Positions 1 to 6,098 of a stretch of 18,689 nucleotides of DNA are shown here, piece after piece; the first letter of the stretch is position 1, and each line of letters begins with the position of its first letter. This DNA is from CAZUZD01 sp964624465 (GTDB taxonomy: Bacteria; Planctomycetota; Planctomycetia; Isosphaerales; Isosphaeraceae). The position numbers and the translations under genes were made by a program. The stretch spans positions 1 to 18,689 of the forward strand of contig CAZUZD010000100.1 of assembly GCA_964624465.1 (NCBI GenBank). The letters are read 5' to 3'. Below the pieces are notes generated by a model. That model was not told where the DNA came from and made no database searches. It saw nothing but the letters and a program-made list of their open reading frames with translations.

Positions 1-426
1 GGCGTCGTGCAGCGGCTTGAGCGCCACGACCATCTGGATCGTCGAGCAGTTCGGGTTGGCGATGATGCCGTGGTGCTTCGCCACGTCGCCGGGGTTGACC
101 TCGGGGACGACCAGGGGGACCTCGGGGTCCATCCGGAAGGCGCTGGAGTTGTCCACCACAACGGCGCCGGCGGCGGCCGCGATCGGGCTCCACTGGCGGG
201 AGATCGAGGCCGGGGTGCTGGAGAGCACGATGTCGACGTCGCGGAACGCCTCGGCCGTGATCGGCTCGATCGGGTGCGACTGACCCTTGAACGTCACCGA
301 TTTGCCCGCGCTGCGCTCGGAGGCGAGGAATTTGATCGTGGCGATCGGGAACCCTCGCTCCTCGAGGAGCCGGGTCATCACCTGACCGACCGCACCACTG
401 GCCCCGACGACGGCAACGCGCTTCAC
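1..426 (-). CDS. asd: Aspartate-semialdehyde dehydrogenase, N-terminal 142 residues (runs off the window)
   Basis: Converts L-aspartyl-4-phosphate to aspartate semialdehyde with NADPH, the branch step to lysine/diaminopimelate, threonine and methionine; cytosolic. The visible part begins with the Rossmann motif VAVVGASGAVGQ (residues 4-15). It continues through LSSTPASIS (68-76) and VVDNSSAFRMD (90-100), and reaches the active-site motif NPNCST with the catalytic cysteine at residue 127. These are signature segments of the Semialdhyde_dh family. The C-terminal catalytic/dimerisation domain lies beyond base 1. The start is GTG (bases 424-426), chosen because the Rossmann strand begins right after it. 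No strong Shine-Dalgarno is visible. The gene diverges from purD across a 270-bp spacer. Family assignment is secure; only start and length are open. Confidence 0.95.
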   Translation of the reverse strand, partial: MKRVAVVGASGAVGQVMTRLLEERGFPIATIKFLASERSAGKSVTFKGQSHPIEPITAEAFRDVDIVLSSTPASISRQWSPIAAAAGAVVVDNSSAFRMDPEVPLVVPEVNPGDVAKHHGIIANPNCSTIQMVVALKPLHDA

Positions 427-696
427 GGCAGCACCCTGTCTTCCGAACGGACGAGTCGAACTCCGGGGGCGAGCGCCCGGCCGGCGGCGACCGCCCTGAG
501 GTCGGGGCCGGGGCCCCGTGGCGGTCGCGCGGCGGCACAACGTGGGCTTCGCGCGAGCCCACAATCATAGCGGCAACCGCCACAACCGGCCAGCCGGCGA
601 TCGGCCGCCGGGCCTTTGCCCTGTGCGGGCGAAGCCAGCGGACCGTAAGATGATTCCTTCGATCCGGTCGGTGCCGCGCAGCGGAGGGGTGCAGCC
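427..696. promoter_or_regulatory. Divergent asd/purD control region with a hairpin in the asd leader
   Basis: This 270-bp gene-free stretch separates two diverging biosynthetic genes. A perfect 7-bp inverted repeat (GTGGGCT at 542-548, AGCCCAC at 556-562, 7-nt loop) lies just downstream of a minus-strand TATGAT (564-569) that could be the asd -10 box. No convincing -35 is seen at the right spacing. On the purD side a TAAGAT (646-651) could be a -10 box, also without a good -35. The hairpin could be an operator or a leader structure; its role is inferred only. Confidence 0.3.
683..689 (+). promoter_or_regulatory. Ribosome binding site that fixes the TTG start of purD
   Basis: GGAGGGG lies 7 nt upstream of the TTG at 697-699. 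The first in-frame residues after this TTG already form the PurD N-terminal strand KVLVVGKGGREH, so the rare TTG start is well supported. Confidence 0.75.
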
Positions 697-2202
697 TTGA
701 AGGTCCTGGTCGTCGGCAAGGGTGGTCGCGAACACGTTCTGTGCTGGAAGCTCCGGCAGTCGAAGCGGGTGACCGCCGTCTACTGCGCCCCGGGCAATGC
801 CGGCACGGCGCTCGAGGCGCAGAACGTCTCGATCGAGGTCAATGACTTCCGCGCGCTGATCCAGTTCGCCAGGAAGGAAGGCATCGGCCTGACCGTCGTC
901 GGGCCCGAGGAGCCGCTCGTCGGCGGCATCGTCGACGCCTTCCAGCGCGAGGGGCTGCGGGTCTTCGGCCCGCGCCGCGACGCCGCCGAGCTCGAGGGCT
1001 CGAAGGTCTTCGCCAAGGACCTGATGCGCCAGGCGGGCATCCCGACGGCCGACTACCGCGTCTTCCGCTCGGCCCCCGACGCCGAGCGCTACGTCCTGTC
1101 CCGCGAGGTCTCGCTGGTCGTCCGCCCCCGCGGCTCGTCGACCCAGCGCACGACCCTCTGCCGGACCGCCACCGAGGCCCTCGAGGCGATCGACCGGATC
1201 CTCGACCACCGCGAGATGCTCGAGCCCGGCGTCCAGGTCGAGTTCGAGGAGCGGGGGACCCGCCGCGTCTTCGGGACTGCCGCCGAGGCCCGCGAGTTCG
1301 TCCTGAGCCGCCCGATCCCCCTGGTCCTCAAGGCCGACGGCCTGGCGGCCGGCAAGGGCGTGGTCGTCGCCAAGAACCTCCGCGAGGCGGTGGCCGCCAT
1401 CGACGAGATCATGGTCCGCCGCGTCTACGGCAAGGCCGGTGATCGGATGATCATCGAGGAGAAGCTCGACGGCAAGGAGGCGAGCATCCTCGCCTTCACC
1501 GACGGCCGGACCATCATCCCGCTCGAATCGAGCCAGGACCACAAGCGGGCCTACGACCACGACGAGGGCCCGAACACTGGCGGCATGGGCGCCTATTCGC
1601 CAGCCCCGATCGTCACGCCCGAGATCATGGCCGAGGTCGAGGAGAAGGTCCTCGTGCCCGCCGTGCATGCCCTGAAGCGGGCCCGACGCGCCTTCCGGGG
1701 CGTGCTCTACGCCGGCATGATGCTGACCAACCAGGGGCCCAAGGTCCTGGAGTTCAACGTCCGCTTCGGCGACCCCGAGTGCCAGTCGGTGCTGATGCGG
1801 CTGCGATCCGACCTGCTGGACGTCCTCGAGGCCGTCATCGACGAGCGACTCGAATCGGTCGAGCTCGACTGGGACCCCCGGCCGGCCGTGACCGTGGTCA
1901 TGGCGTCGGAGGGCTACCCCGGGCACTATGAGCGCGGACGGGTGATCAACAACCTGGAGGAAGCCGATCGCATGGAGGACGTGAAGGTCTTTCACGCCGG
2001 CACGATCCTCCGCAGCGACGGCACCCCGGGCCGCGACAAGCGGGTCGTGACCGACGGCGGCCGCGTCCTCGGCGTCACCGCGCTGGGGGTCAACCTGGCA
2101 GCCGCCCAGTCGCGAGCGTACGACGCCGTGCGGGCGATCCGGTTCGCCGGGGCCCACTACCGCCGCGACATCGCGGACAAGGCGATCCGCGGCGAGGCCT
2201 GA
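697..2202 (+). CDS. purD: Phosphoribosylamine-glycine ligase (GAR synthetase) with an internal tandem duplication
   Basis: Ligates glycine to 5-phosphoribosylamine with ATP, the second step of purine synthesis; cytosolic. Domains in order: GARS_N (residues 1-120, start KVLVVGKGGREH, GPEEPLVGG at 69-77), ATP-grasp (about 120-385, KADGLAAGKGVVV at 212-224, GPNTGGMGAYSP at 291-302, FNVRFGDPECQ at 353-363) and GARS_C (about 386-501). At 501 residues it is some 70-75 longer than the usual 420-430. The excess lies at 120-188, which aligns with 189-257 (shared RVF, VLSR, LV, G, EA, AID, EE; about 22 identities over 69 positions with one gap, by hand). The first copy lacks the glycine-rich ATP loop (RPRGSSTQRT replaces KADGLAAGKG). 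The intact second copy should keep the enzyme active. Start is TTG with a strong ribosome binding site. Confidence 0.95.
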   Translation: MKVLVVGKGGREHVLCWKLRQSKRVTAVYCAPGNAGTALEAQNVSIEVNDFRALIQFARKEGIGLTVVGPEEPLVGGIVDAFQREGLRVFGPRRDAAELEGSKVFAKDLMRQAGIPTADYRVFRSAPDAERYVLSREVSLVVRPRGSSTQRTTLCRTATEALEAIDRILDHREMLEPGVQVEFEERGTRRVFGTAAEAREFVLSRPIPLVLKADGLAAGKGVVVAKNLREAVAAIDEIMVRRVYGKAGDRMIIEEKLDGKEASILAFTDGRTIIPLESSQDHKRAYDHDEGPNTGGMGAYSPAPIVTPEIMAEVEEKVLVPAVHALKRARRAFRGVLYAGMMLTNQGPKVLEFNVRFGDPECQSVLMRLRSDLLDVLEAVIDERLESVELDWDPRPAVTVVMASEGYPGHYERGRVINNLEEADRMEDVKVFHAGTILRSDGTPGRDKRVVTDGGRVLGVTALGVNLAAAQSRAYDAVRAIRFAGAHYRRDIADKAIRGEA

Positions 2203-2235
2203 GCCCCGCCGCGAATCGCCCTGGGTGGACGTCGT

Positions 2236-2260
2236 GGTCGGATCGCTGGCCGATCAGACC
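2236..2260. terminator. Possible bidirectional terminator hairpin between convergent purD and the surface protein gene
   Basis: GGTC-G-GATCG and CGATC-A-GACC form a stem of 4 + 5 bp around one mismatch with a CTGGC loop. It overlaps the stop codon of the minus-strand gene (2254-2256) in the short 51-bp gap between convergent genes. There is no T-tract, so this is a weak call based on position and symmetry. Confidence 0.3.
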
Positions 2261-3999
2261 GTGGCGTTCGGGTCGGCCAACTCGCTGCCGCTGGCCAGCC
2301 GCGTGGTGGTGTTGGCCTGCGGGCCGGACGGCACGGCGGCCGCGGTCGTGGTCACGATCGGCCGGGGGGGCGTGTTCGGCAGCAGCCGGTTGGCGATCCG
2401 GTGACCCCGGGGCGGGGCGTTCGGGTGGGGGAAGGGCAGCTCGGGCACGGCCGGCGGCACGACCGGGCCGCGGGTCAGCCGGACGTCCTTGGCATAGAAC
2501 GCCTGCCCCGGCTGGAACGGCGTGATGTCGGGGTTGGAGATCGTACCCTCGACCTTCGCCTTGATCACGCTGTGCGGGAAGAACAGGGCGTTGGGCGAGT
2601 CGTAGCTGCCCTGGTACGGGTCGACCGAGGCGACGAAGATCGAGTTGGTCACGTCGCCAGCGATCAGCACGTTGCCGATGGCCCCGACGGACTGCGGCCG
2701 GCTCGGGAGCGTGGGCGCGACGGCCGCCACGTAGGCCACCCCGGTGAACCCGGTGCCGATGCCGCGAGCCCCCTGAATCATGTTCGGGAAGAGCTGCGGA
2801 TACCCGGTGTAGAACTGGGTGTTCACCACGTCACCGCCCGAGGTGAACTGGCCGATCCGCTCGGTGGCGACCACCAGCGAGCTGGTCGCCCCCCGGTTCG
2901 CCTGGAGGGTCTCGATGGCCGCCGTGTTGATCTCGACGCGGTCCATGCCCTTGCCGAACTCGACGTTGCGGGCCCCGTTGGGAGCGATCAGCAGGACGTT
3001 GTTCGTCTCGCCGCCAACATAGAAGTTGCTCACCTTCGCGTTGGCACCGCTGGTGTCGTAGACCATCGTCGAGAGATTCGTGGCGTTCCCGCCAACCCGG
3101 AAGAAGCCGATCTGGCCGGTGACGCCGCCGGAGGTCTGGGTCGAGGTGATGAACGGCGGGATGCCCGAGCCGGAGATCACGTACGTCCCACCGCGCCCGG
3201 AAGTGTTGGCCGAGACGTTGGCGAACTGGCCCGGGGGCAGGGCGGCATTGCCGGCGATCTCGTTGGCCTGGAAGACGTTCAGGCGGCCACCCACGTTGAA
3301 GCTGACGCTGTCCTGGGTGACCGGGATGGCCGACGTGCCGCTGCCGCTGGCGGCCTGGGCATCGGTGATCACGCGGTCGACGATGATGCTGGTGCCGCGG
3401 GTGTAGGGGACGCCCAGGTTCACGAAGAACTGGTCGTCCTGGCTGTTCTGATTCAGCGGCGAGCCACCGGGGCGGGTGAACGTCGTGTCGACGCCGCCGA
3501 ACCGCAGCGTCACCAGGCCGTCCGGCACGTCGATCGCGCCCGCGGAGTTGCTGGGGTCGCCGGTCGAGGGGGTGGGGCCCGAGGCCGGCGGCTTGCCGAA
3601 GCCGGTGTAACCGAGCCAGAAGTGCGGCATGTCGATCGCGTACATGCCGAGGTTCCGCTGCCGGTCGCCGGCCGGGCCGCCGATCTCCTCGAGGTTCTGG
3701 AACATCACCCGGCCGTCGCCGCCGGCGGCCTTCTGCACCGTGCCGATCAGCCGCGTCTGGAGCGGGTCGGGGCCGGTGAGCGTGATCGTGTCGATCAGCC
3801 CCGGCTGCCCCAGCGCCACCGGGTCGCCGGTGCTGGTCGCCGGCTGCTGCGTGACGCGCAGGTCGCCCGCCCCCACCAGCCGGAGCGTCCAGGTGTCGCC
3901 GTCCAGATCGATACCCGAGATGGTGCGCGCCAGGAGCTGACGCGTCTCGAGCGACTCCGCCCCGGGCTTCAGGGACCGCACTTGACGACGATTCGACAT
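2254..3999 (-). CDS. Large extracellular protein with planctomycete LEPR-XLL-like N-terminal motif; function unknown
   Basis: A 581-residue protein beginning with a basic stretch (SNRRQVRSLKPG) and then ESLETRQLLA at residues 15-24. This fits the LEPR-XLL-type motif found at the N-terminus of many large exported or cell-surface proteins of planctomycetes. There is no ordinary hydrophobic signal peptide. The rest is rich in Gly, Thr, Asn, Val and Ala, with short beta-strand-like segments (VDLDGDTWTL-like openings, RVMFQNLEEIGG, GNVLIAGDVTNSIFVASVD) that suggest a beta-rich, perhaps beta-helical, surface protein. The C-terminus is a proline-rich then Thr/Ala-rich tail. ATG start 3997-3999 has GGGAG about 8 nt upstream. 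I recognise no enzymatic motif. A perfect 16-bp palindrome lies 19 bp upstream of the start. Confidence 0.75.
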   Translation of the reverse strand: MSNRRQVRSLKPGAESLETRQLLARTISGIDLDGDTWTLRLVGAGDLRVTQQPATSTGDPVALGQPGLIDTITLTGPDPLQTRLIGTVQKAAGGDGRVMFQNLEEIGGPAGDRQRNLGMYAIDMPHFWLGYTGFGKPPASGPTPSTGDPSNSAGAIDVPDGLVTLRFGGVDTTFTRPGGSPLNQNSQDDQFFVNLGVPYTRGTSIIVDRVITDAQAASGSGTSAIPVTQDSVSFNVGGRLNVFQANEIAGNAALPPGQFANVSANTSGRGGTYVISGSGIPPFITSTQTSGGVTGQIGFFRVGGNATNLSTMVYDTSGANAKVSNFYVGGETNNVLLIAPNGARNVEFGKGMDRVEINTAAIETLQANRGATSSLVVATERIGQFTSGGDVVNTQFYTGYPQLFPNMIQGARGIGTGFTGVAYVAAVAPTLPSRPQSVGAIGNVLIAGDVTNSIFVASVDPYQGSYDSPNALFFPHSVIKAKVEGTISNPDITPFQPGQAFYAKDVRLTRGPVVPPAVPELPFPHPNAPPRGHRIANRLLPNTPPRPIVTTTAAAVPSGPQANTTTRLASGSELADPNATV

Positions 4000-4018
4000 G
4001 GACCAGGCTCCCGGAATG

Positions 4019-4034
4019 GCGGGGCATGCCCCGC
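4019..4034. promoter_or_regulatory. Perfect 16-bp palindrome upstream of the LEPR-XLL-type gene
   Basis: GCGGGGCATGCCCCGC reads identically on both strands and ends 19 bp before the ATG of the minus-strand surface protein gene. It could be a repressor operator or an mRNA hairpin that affects access to the ribosome. GC-rich palindromes of this size are uncommon by chance, but nothing else shows function. Confidence 0.35.
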
Positions 4035-4138
4035 GAAGGGCTCGGACGGAGGCACACCGATCGCCGGCCCAGGATGGCCGACCCGGGGCGCCTCGCCCGT
4101 CAACGCATCGCTAGTGATCGGCGTTGCCACCCATGTGC

Positions 4139-4166
4139 TTGAACCATTCCGGAAAATCGGCACAAT
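4139..4166 (+). promoter_or_regulatory. Candidate sigma70-like promoter for the HTH gene
   Basis: TTGAAC (4139-4144) and CACAAT (4161-4166) are separated by 16 nt, each matching four of six consensus bases, in a locally AT-richer stretch 72 nt before the GTG start at 4239. The match is partial, so this remains a candidate. Confidence 0.35.
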
Positions 4167-4238
4167 CGAAACTCGCATGATCGGATGCATCGTGGCGCAC
4201 CCTCGGGTGCGCGCGGCCGACGAGAAGGAGCGTGCCTC

Positions 4239-4643
4239 GTGAGCCAGCGCAGTCCCAAACGCCGGCGGCCCGCAGTCCAGATCTCGCTGGCACGCGCCGC
4301 CAGGCTCCACCGGCTGGTCGGCTGCCTGGCGGCGACTCCCCAGACTCGCGAACAGATCCTGGCGGCGTTGAACCTGGGCCTGCGCACCTTTTACCGCGAG
4401 CTGGAGCTGCTCAAGCGGGTCGGGGTCACGGTCAAACTCCAGGCGCGGCGGTACACGCTGGCGACGCGCGCCGACGAGGCGGCCGGCAGGCTGCCGTTTC
4501 CCGACCCGCAGCTCACCTTCGCCGAGATGGCCGAGCTTGCCACCAGCCCGACCCCGGCCGGCCAGCGGCTGGCCGCTCTGCTGGCCCAGGTGACGACCAT
4601 GGACCCGCGTCCCACCCGCAAGGGTCGGGGCGACCGGGCCTGA
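4239..4643 (+). CDS. Small winged-helix (DeoR/HTH_11-like) DNA-binding protein
   Basis: A 134-residue cytosolic protein, probably a transcription regulator. After a very basic N-terminus (SQRSPKRRR), residues 22-76 form a winged helix-turn-helix: RLHRLVGCL helix, TREQILAALN, recognition helix LGLRTFYRELELLKRVGV (47-64), then a wing (VKLQARRYTLA). The recognition helix resembles the DeoR/YafY pattern in which R-T-x-x-R-D/E-L-x-x-L contacts DNA. A WYL sensor domain would normally follow in YafY-type proteins; here only about 55 residues remain (TFAEMAEL, AGQRLAALLAQV helices), so the sensor is absent. The GTG start at 4239 is preferred over an upstream in-frame ATG (4185) because AAGGAG lies 8 nt before it. 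The gene diverges from the surface protein gene. Its target is unknown. Confidence 0.75.
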   Translation: MSQRSPKRRRPAVQISLARAARLHRLVGCLAATPQTREQILAALNLGLRTFYRELELLKRVGVTVKLQARRYTLATRADEAAGRLPFPDPQLTFAEMAELATSPTPAGQRLAALLAQVTTMDPRPTRKGRGDRA

Positions 4644-4749
4644 TCACGCCCGGACCGTGGGACCGGGACGACCTTCAGCGCCGGGCCGCAGCGCCGGACG
4701 TGTCGGGGCAGCGGTGCGGTGCGGGTCAAGGTCTCGAATTGTCGGGAAG

Positions 4750-5122
4750 TGACCGGGGTGGGGCTCGAACCCACGACCAACGGATTAACCTGCCTCATCG
4801 GCTTTCACCGACCGGTGAGGTCCGCCGGGGCGGGCTCACCGTTGGGGTCTGGACTCTCCCACCGCCATCACAGGCGTGCCGCGTCGAGTCTCTGAGGCTG
4901 GCACCGGCGAAACCGCCGGAGCCTTGCCTGCTGATTGCCCAATCCCCCGCCTTTTCGGACCGTCACGTTGGCCGTTACCGGCTGCGTTGTGGTGTCGGGG
5001 GCTCTCAGGGCGTCCCAGCAAACTGCGGCATTCTCACGGCGCGGTTCGGATTCTTCCCGCGCCGGGCTCCGTTGCAAACGTTGCGTTGAAGTCCGTTGCT
5101 CTACCGACTGAGCTACCCGGTC
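4750..5122 (-). tRNA. tRNA-Lys(UUU), interrupted in the anticodon by a group I intron
   Basis: The 5' exon (5122 down to 5089, 34 nt) and the 3' exon (4788 down to 4750, 39 nt) join to a complete 73-nt cloverleaf. The acceptor GACCGGG pairs perfectly with CCCGGTC; the D-arm is GCTC/GAGC; the anticodon stem ACGGA pairs with TCCGT; the T-arm is GTGGG-TTCGAGC-CCCAC; the discriminator is A. The joined anticodon loop reads CTTTTAA, giving anticodon UUU (Lys), and the body matches bacterial tRNA-Lys. The split lies after position 34, between the first and second anticodon bases. CCA is not encoded. No convincing promoter or T-rich terminator is visible on the minus strand. Confidence 0.93.
4789..5088 (-). 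ncRNA. Group I self-splicing intron (300 nt) in tRNA-Lys(UUU), IC3-like
   Basis: The 5' exon ends in U34 and the intron ends in G (base 4789), as group I splicing requires. The guide GAGCCC (5064-5069) pairs with exon GGACUU, placing U·G at the splice site. P2: GGCGCGG/CCGCGCC (5038-5044 with 5057-5063). P4: TGCTG/CAGCA (5016-5020 with 4929-4933). The Q-like element CAATCAGCAGGCAAG is at 4923-4937. P6a: CCGGCG/CGCCGG (4904-4919). The R-like CAGAGACTCGACG and S-like GGGAGAGTCC elements form P7 through ACTC/GAGT (4878-4894 with 4844-4860). P9: GGTGAG/CTCACC (4814-4840). These elements and the insertion point resemble the cyanobacterial tRNA-Leu(UAA) intron as I remember it. It encodes no homing endonuclease. 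Confidence 0.9.
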
Positions 5123-5309
5123 AGGGAGTCGCGACGCGAGCGATGCGACGCAAGTAGCTTACGCCGCGGGCCCGGCGGCGTCCAGATGAGCCGGCGACCC
5201 CCGGCCCGCCCGCCCCCTTGTGGCGCCCCGGACCATCGGGCAGAGTACGGAGACGCCGCCGGCCGCCCCTCGCCGTCGCCGCGGTCACCAGTCTCCGGGA
5301 GTCGCGCCC

Positions 5310-6098
5310 ATGCTCTCGCCCGCCCAGCTCGGCACGGTCACCTACAACATCGCCAAGGACTGGGACCTCCCGACAATCCTCCAGCGCCTGGAGGCGGCCC
5401 GCTTCGCCGGCGTCGAGCTCCGCACCACGCACAAGCACGGCGTCGAGGTCGACCTGTCCCCCGACCAGCGCCGCGAGGTTCGGAAGCGATTCGACGACTC
5501 GCCGGTCGACCTGGCCGGCCTGGGCAGCGCCTTCGAGTACCAGTCGCCCGACCCCGAGGTCGTCCGCAAGAACATCGAGGGGACCAAGGCGTACGTCCGG
5601 CTGGCGCACGACGTCGGCTCGCCCGGAGTAAAGGTGCGGCCCAACGGCGCCCCCCGCACGGGCGACCTCCGCCCCACCCTGGAGCGGATCGGCAAGGCGC
5701 TCCGCGAGGTCGCCGACGATGCCGACGACTTCGGGGTCGAGATCCGCGTCGAGGTGCACGGCGACGTGACCCAGCTCCTGCCCAACGTCGCGAAGATCCT
5801 GGAGTACGCCGATCACCCCAATGTCGCGATCTGCTGGAACTCCAACCCGACCGACGTCGTCGACGGCTCGATCCAGGAGACCTTCGCGCTGGTCGCGCCC
5901 CGGATCCGCGAGGTGCACCTCCGCGACCTCACCGACGAGGCGTACCCGTGGCGCGAGCTGTTCAGCCTGCTCAGCGTGCAGGGGTATCAGGGATACACCC
6001 TCGCCGAGATCCCCGAGAGCAGCGACCCGATGCGGGTGCTGGCGTACTTCCGGTCGCTCTGGCTGGCGTATCAGCCGGCACCGGCTCAGTCGAAGTAA
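5310..6098 (+). CDS. Sugar phosphate isomerase/epimerase-like TIM-barrel protein (AP_endonuc_2 family)
   Basis: A 262-residue cytosolic protein of the xylose-isomerase-like TIM barrel superfamily. Recognisable strands are LGTVTYNIAKDWDL (7-20), FAGVELRTTHKHG (32-44), GVKVRPNG (106-113), VEIRVEVHG (143-151) with putative metal ligand E149, VAICWNSNPTD (172-182), REVHLRD (200-206) with H203, and YTLAEIPES (229-237) with E233. The usual Asp of the FD.GN metal motif is replaced by Asn177 (CWNSN), so metal binding or activity may differ. Start ATG 5310 has GGGAG 8 nt upstream; longer in-frame starts add only low-complexity Pro/Arg residues. The 3' end overlaps the convergent isomerase gene by 13 bp. 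Substrate unknown. Confidence 0.82.
   Translation: MLSPAQLGTVTYNIAKDWDLPTILQRLEAARFAGVELRTTHKHGVEVDLSPDQRREVRKRFDDSPVDLAGLGSAFEYQSPDPEVVRKNIEGTKAYVRLAHDVGSPGVKVRPNGAPRTGDLRPTLERIGKALREVADDADDFGVEIRVEVHGDVTQLLPNVAKILEYADHPNVAICWNSNPTDVVDGSIQETFALVAPRIREVHLRDLTDEAYPWRELFSLLSVQGYQGYTLAEIPESSDPMRVLAYFRSLWLAYQPAPAQSK

Noticed and set aside
565..2157. A 530-codon minus-strand frame over purD
   Set aside because: Antisense shadow of purD; translation is Asp/Leu/Gly/Arg-rich with no domain.
2401..4242. A 613-codon plus-strand frame over the surface protein gene
   Set aside because: Antisense shadow. The minus frame has a family N-terminal motif and ribosome site; this one has neither.
4232..5089. 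Open frames running through the tRNA-Lys intron, as a possible homing endonuclease
   Set aside because: No LAGLIDADG, GIY-YIG, HNH or His-Cys motif; the frames cross tRNA exons and follow GC bias.
4750..5122. tRNA-Arg(UCU) with loop CTTC + TAA
   Set aside because: This needs an intron ending in T, breaking the terminal-G rule, and a 5' exon ending in C rather than U. The Lys(UUU) joining satisfies both and matches the Lys body.
4750..5122. Two separate tRNA pseudogene fragments
   Set aside because: The halves are perfectly complementary in acceptor and anticodon stems and the insert holds a complete group I core, so an intron explains all of it.
5220..5309. Longer start for the first isomerase
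   Set aside because: The added residues are low-complexity Pro/Arg; ATG 5310 has a well-spaced GGGAG.
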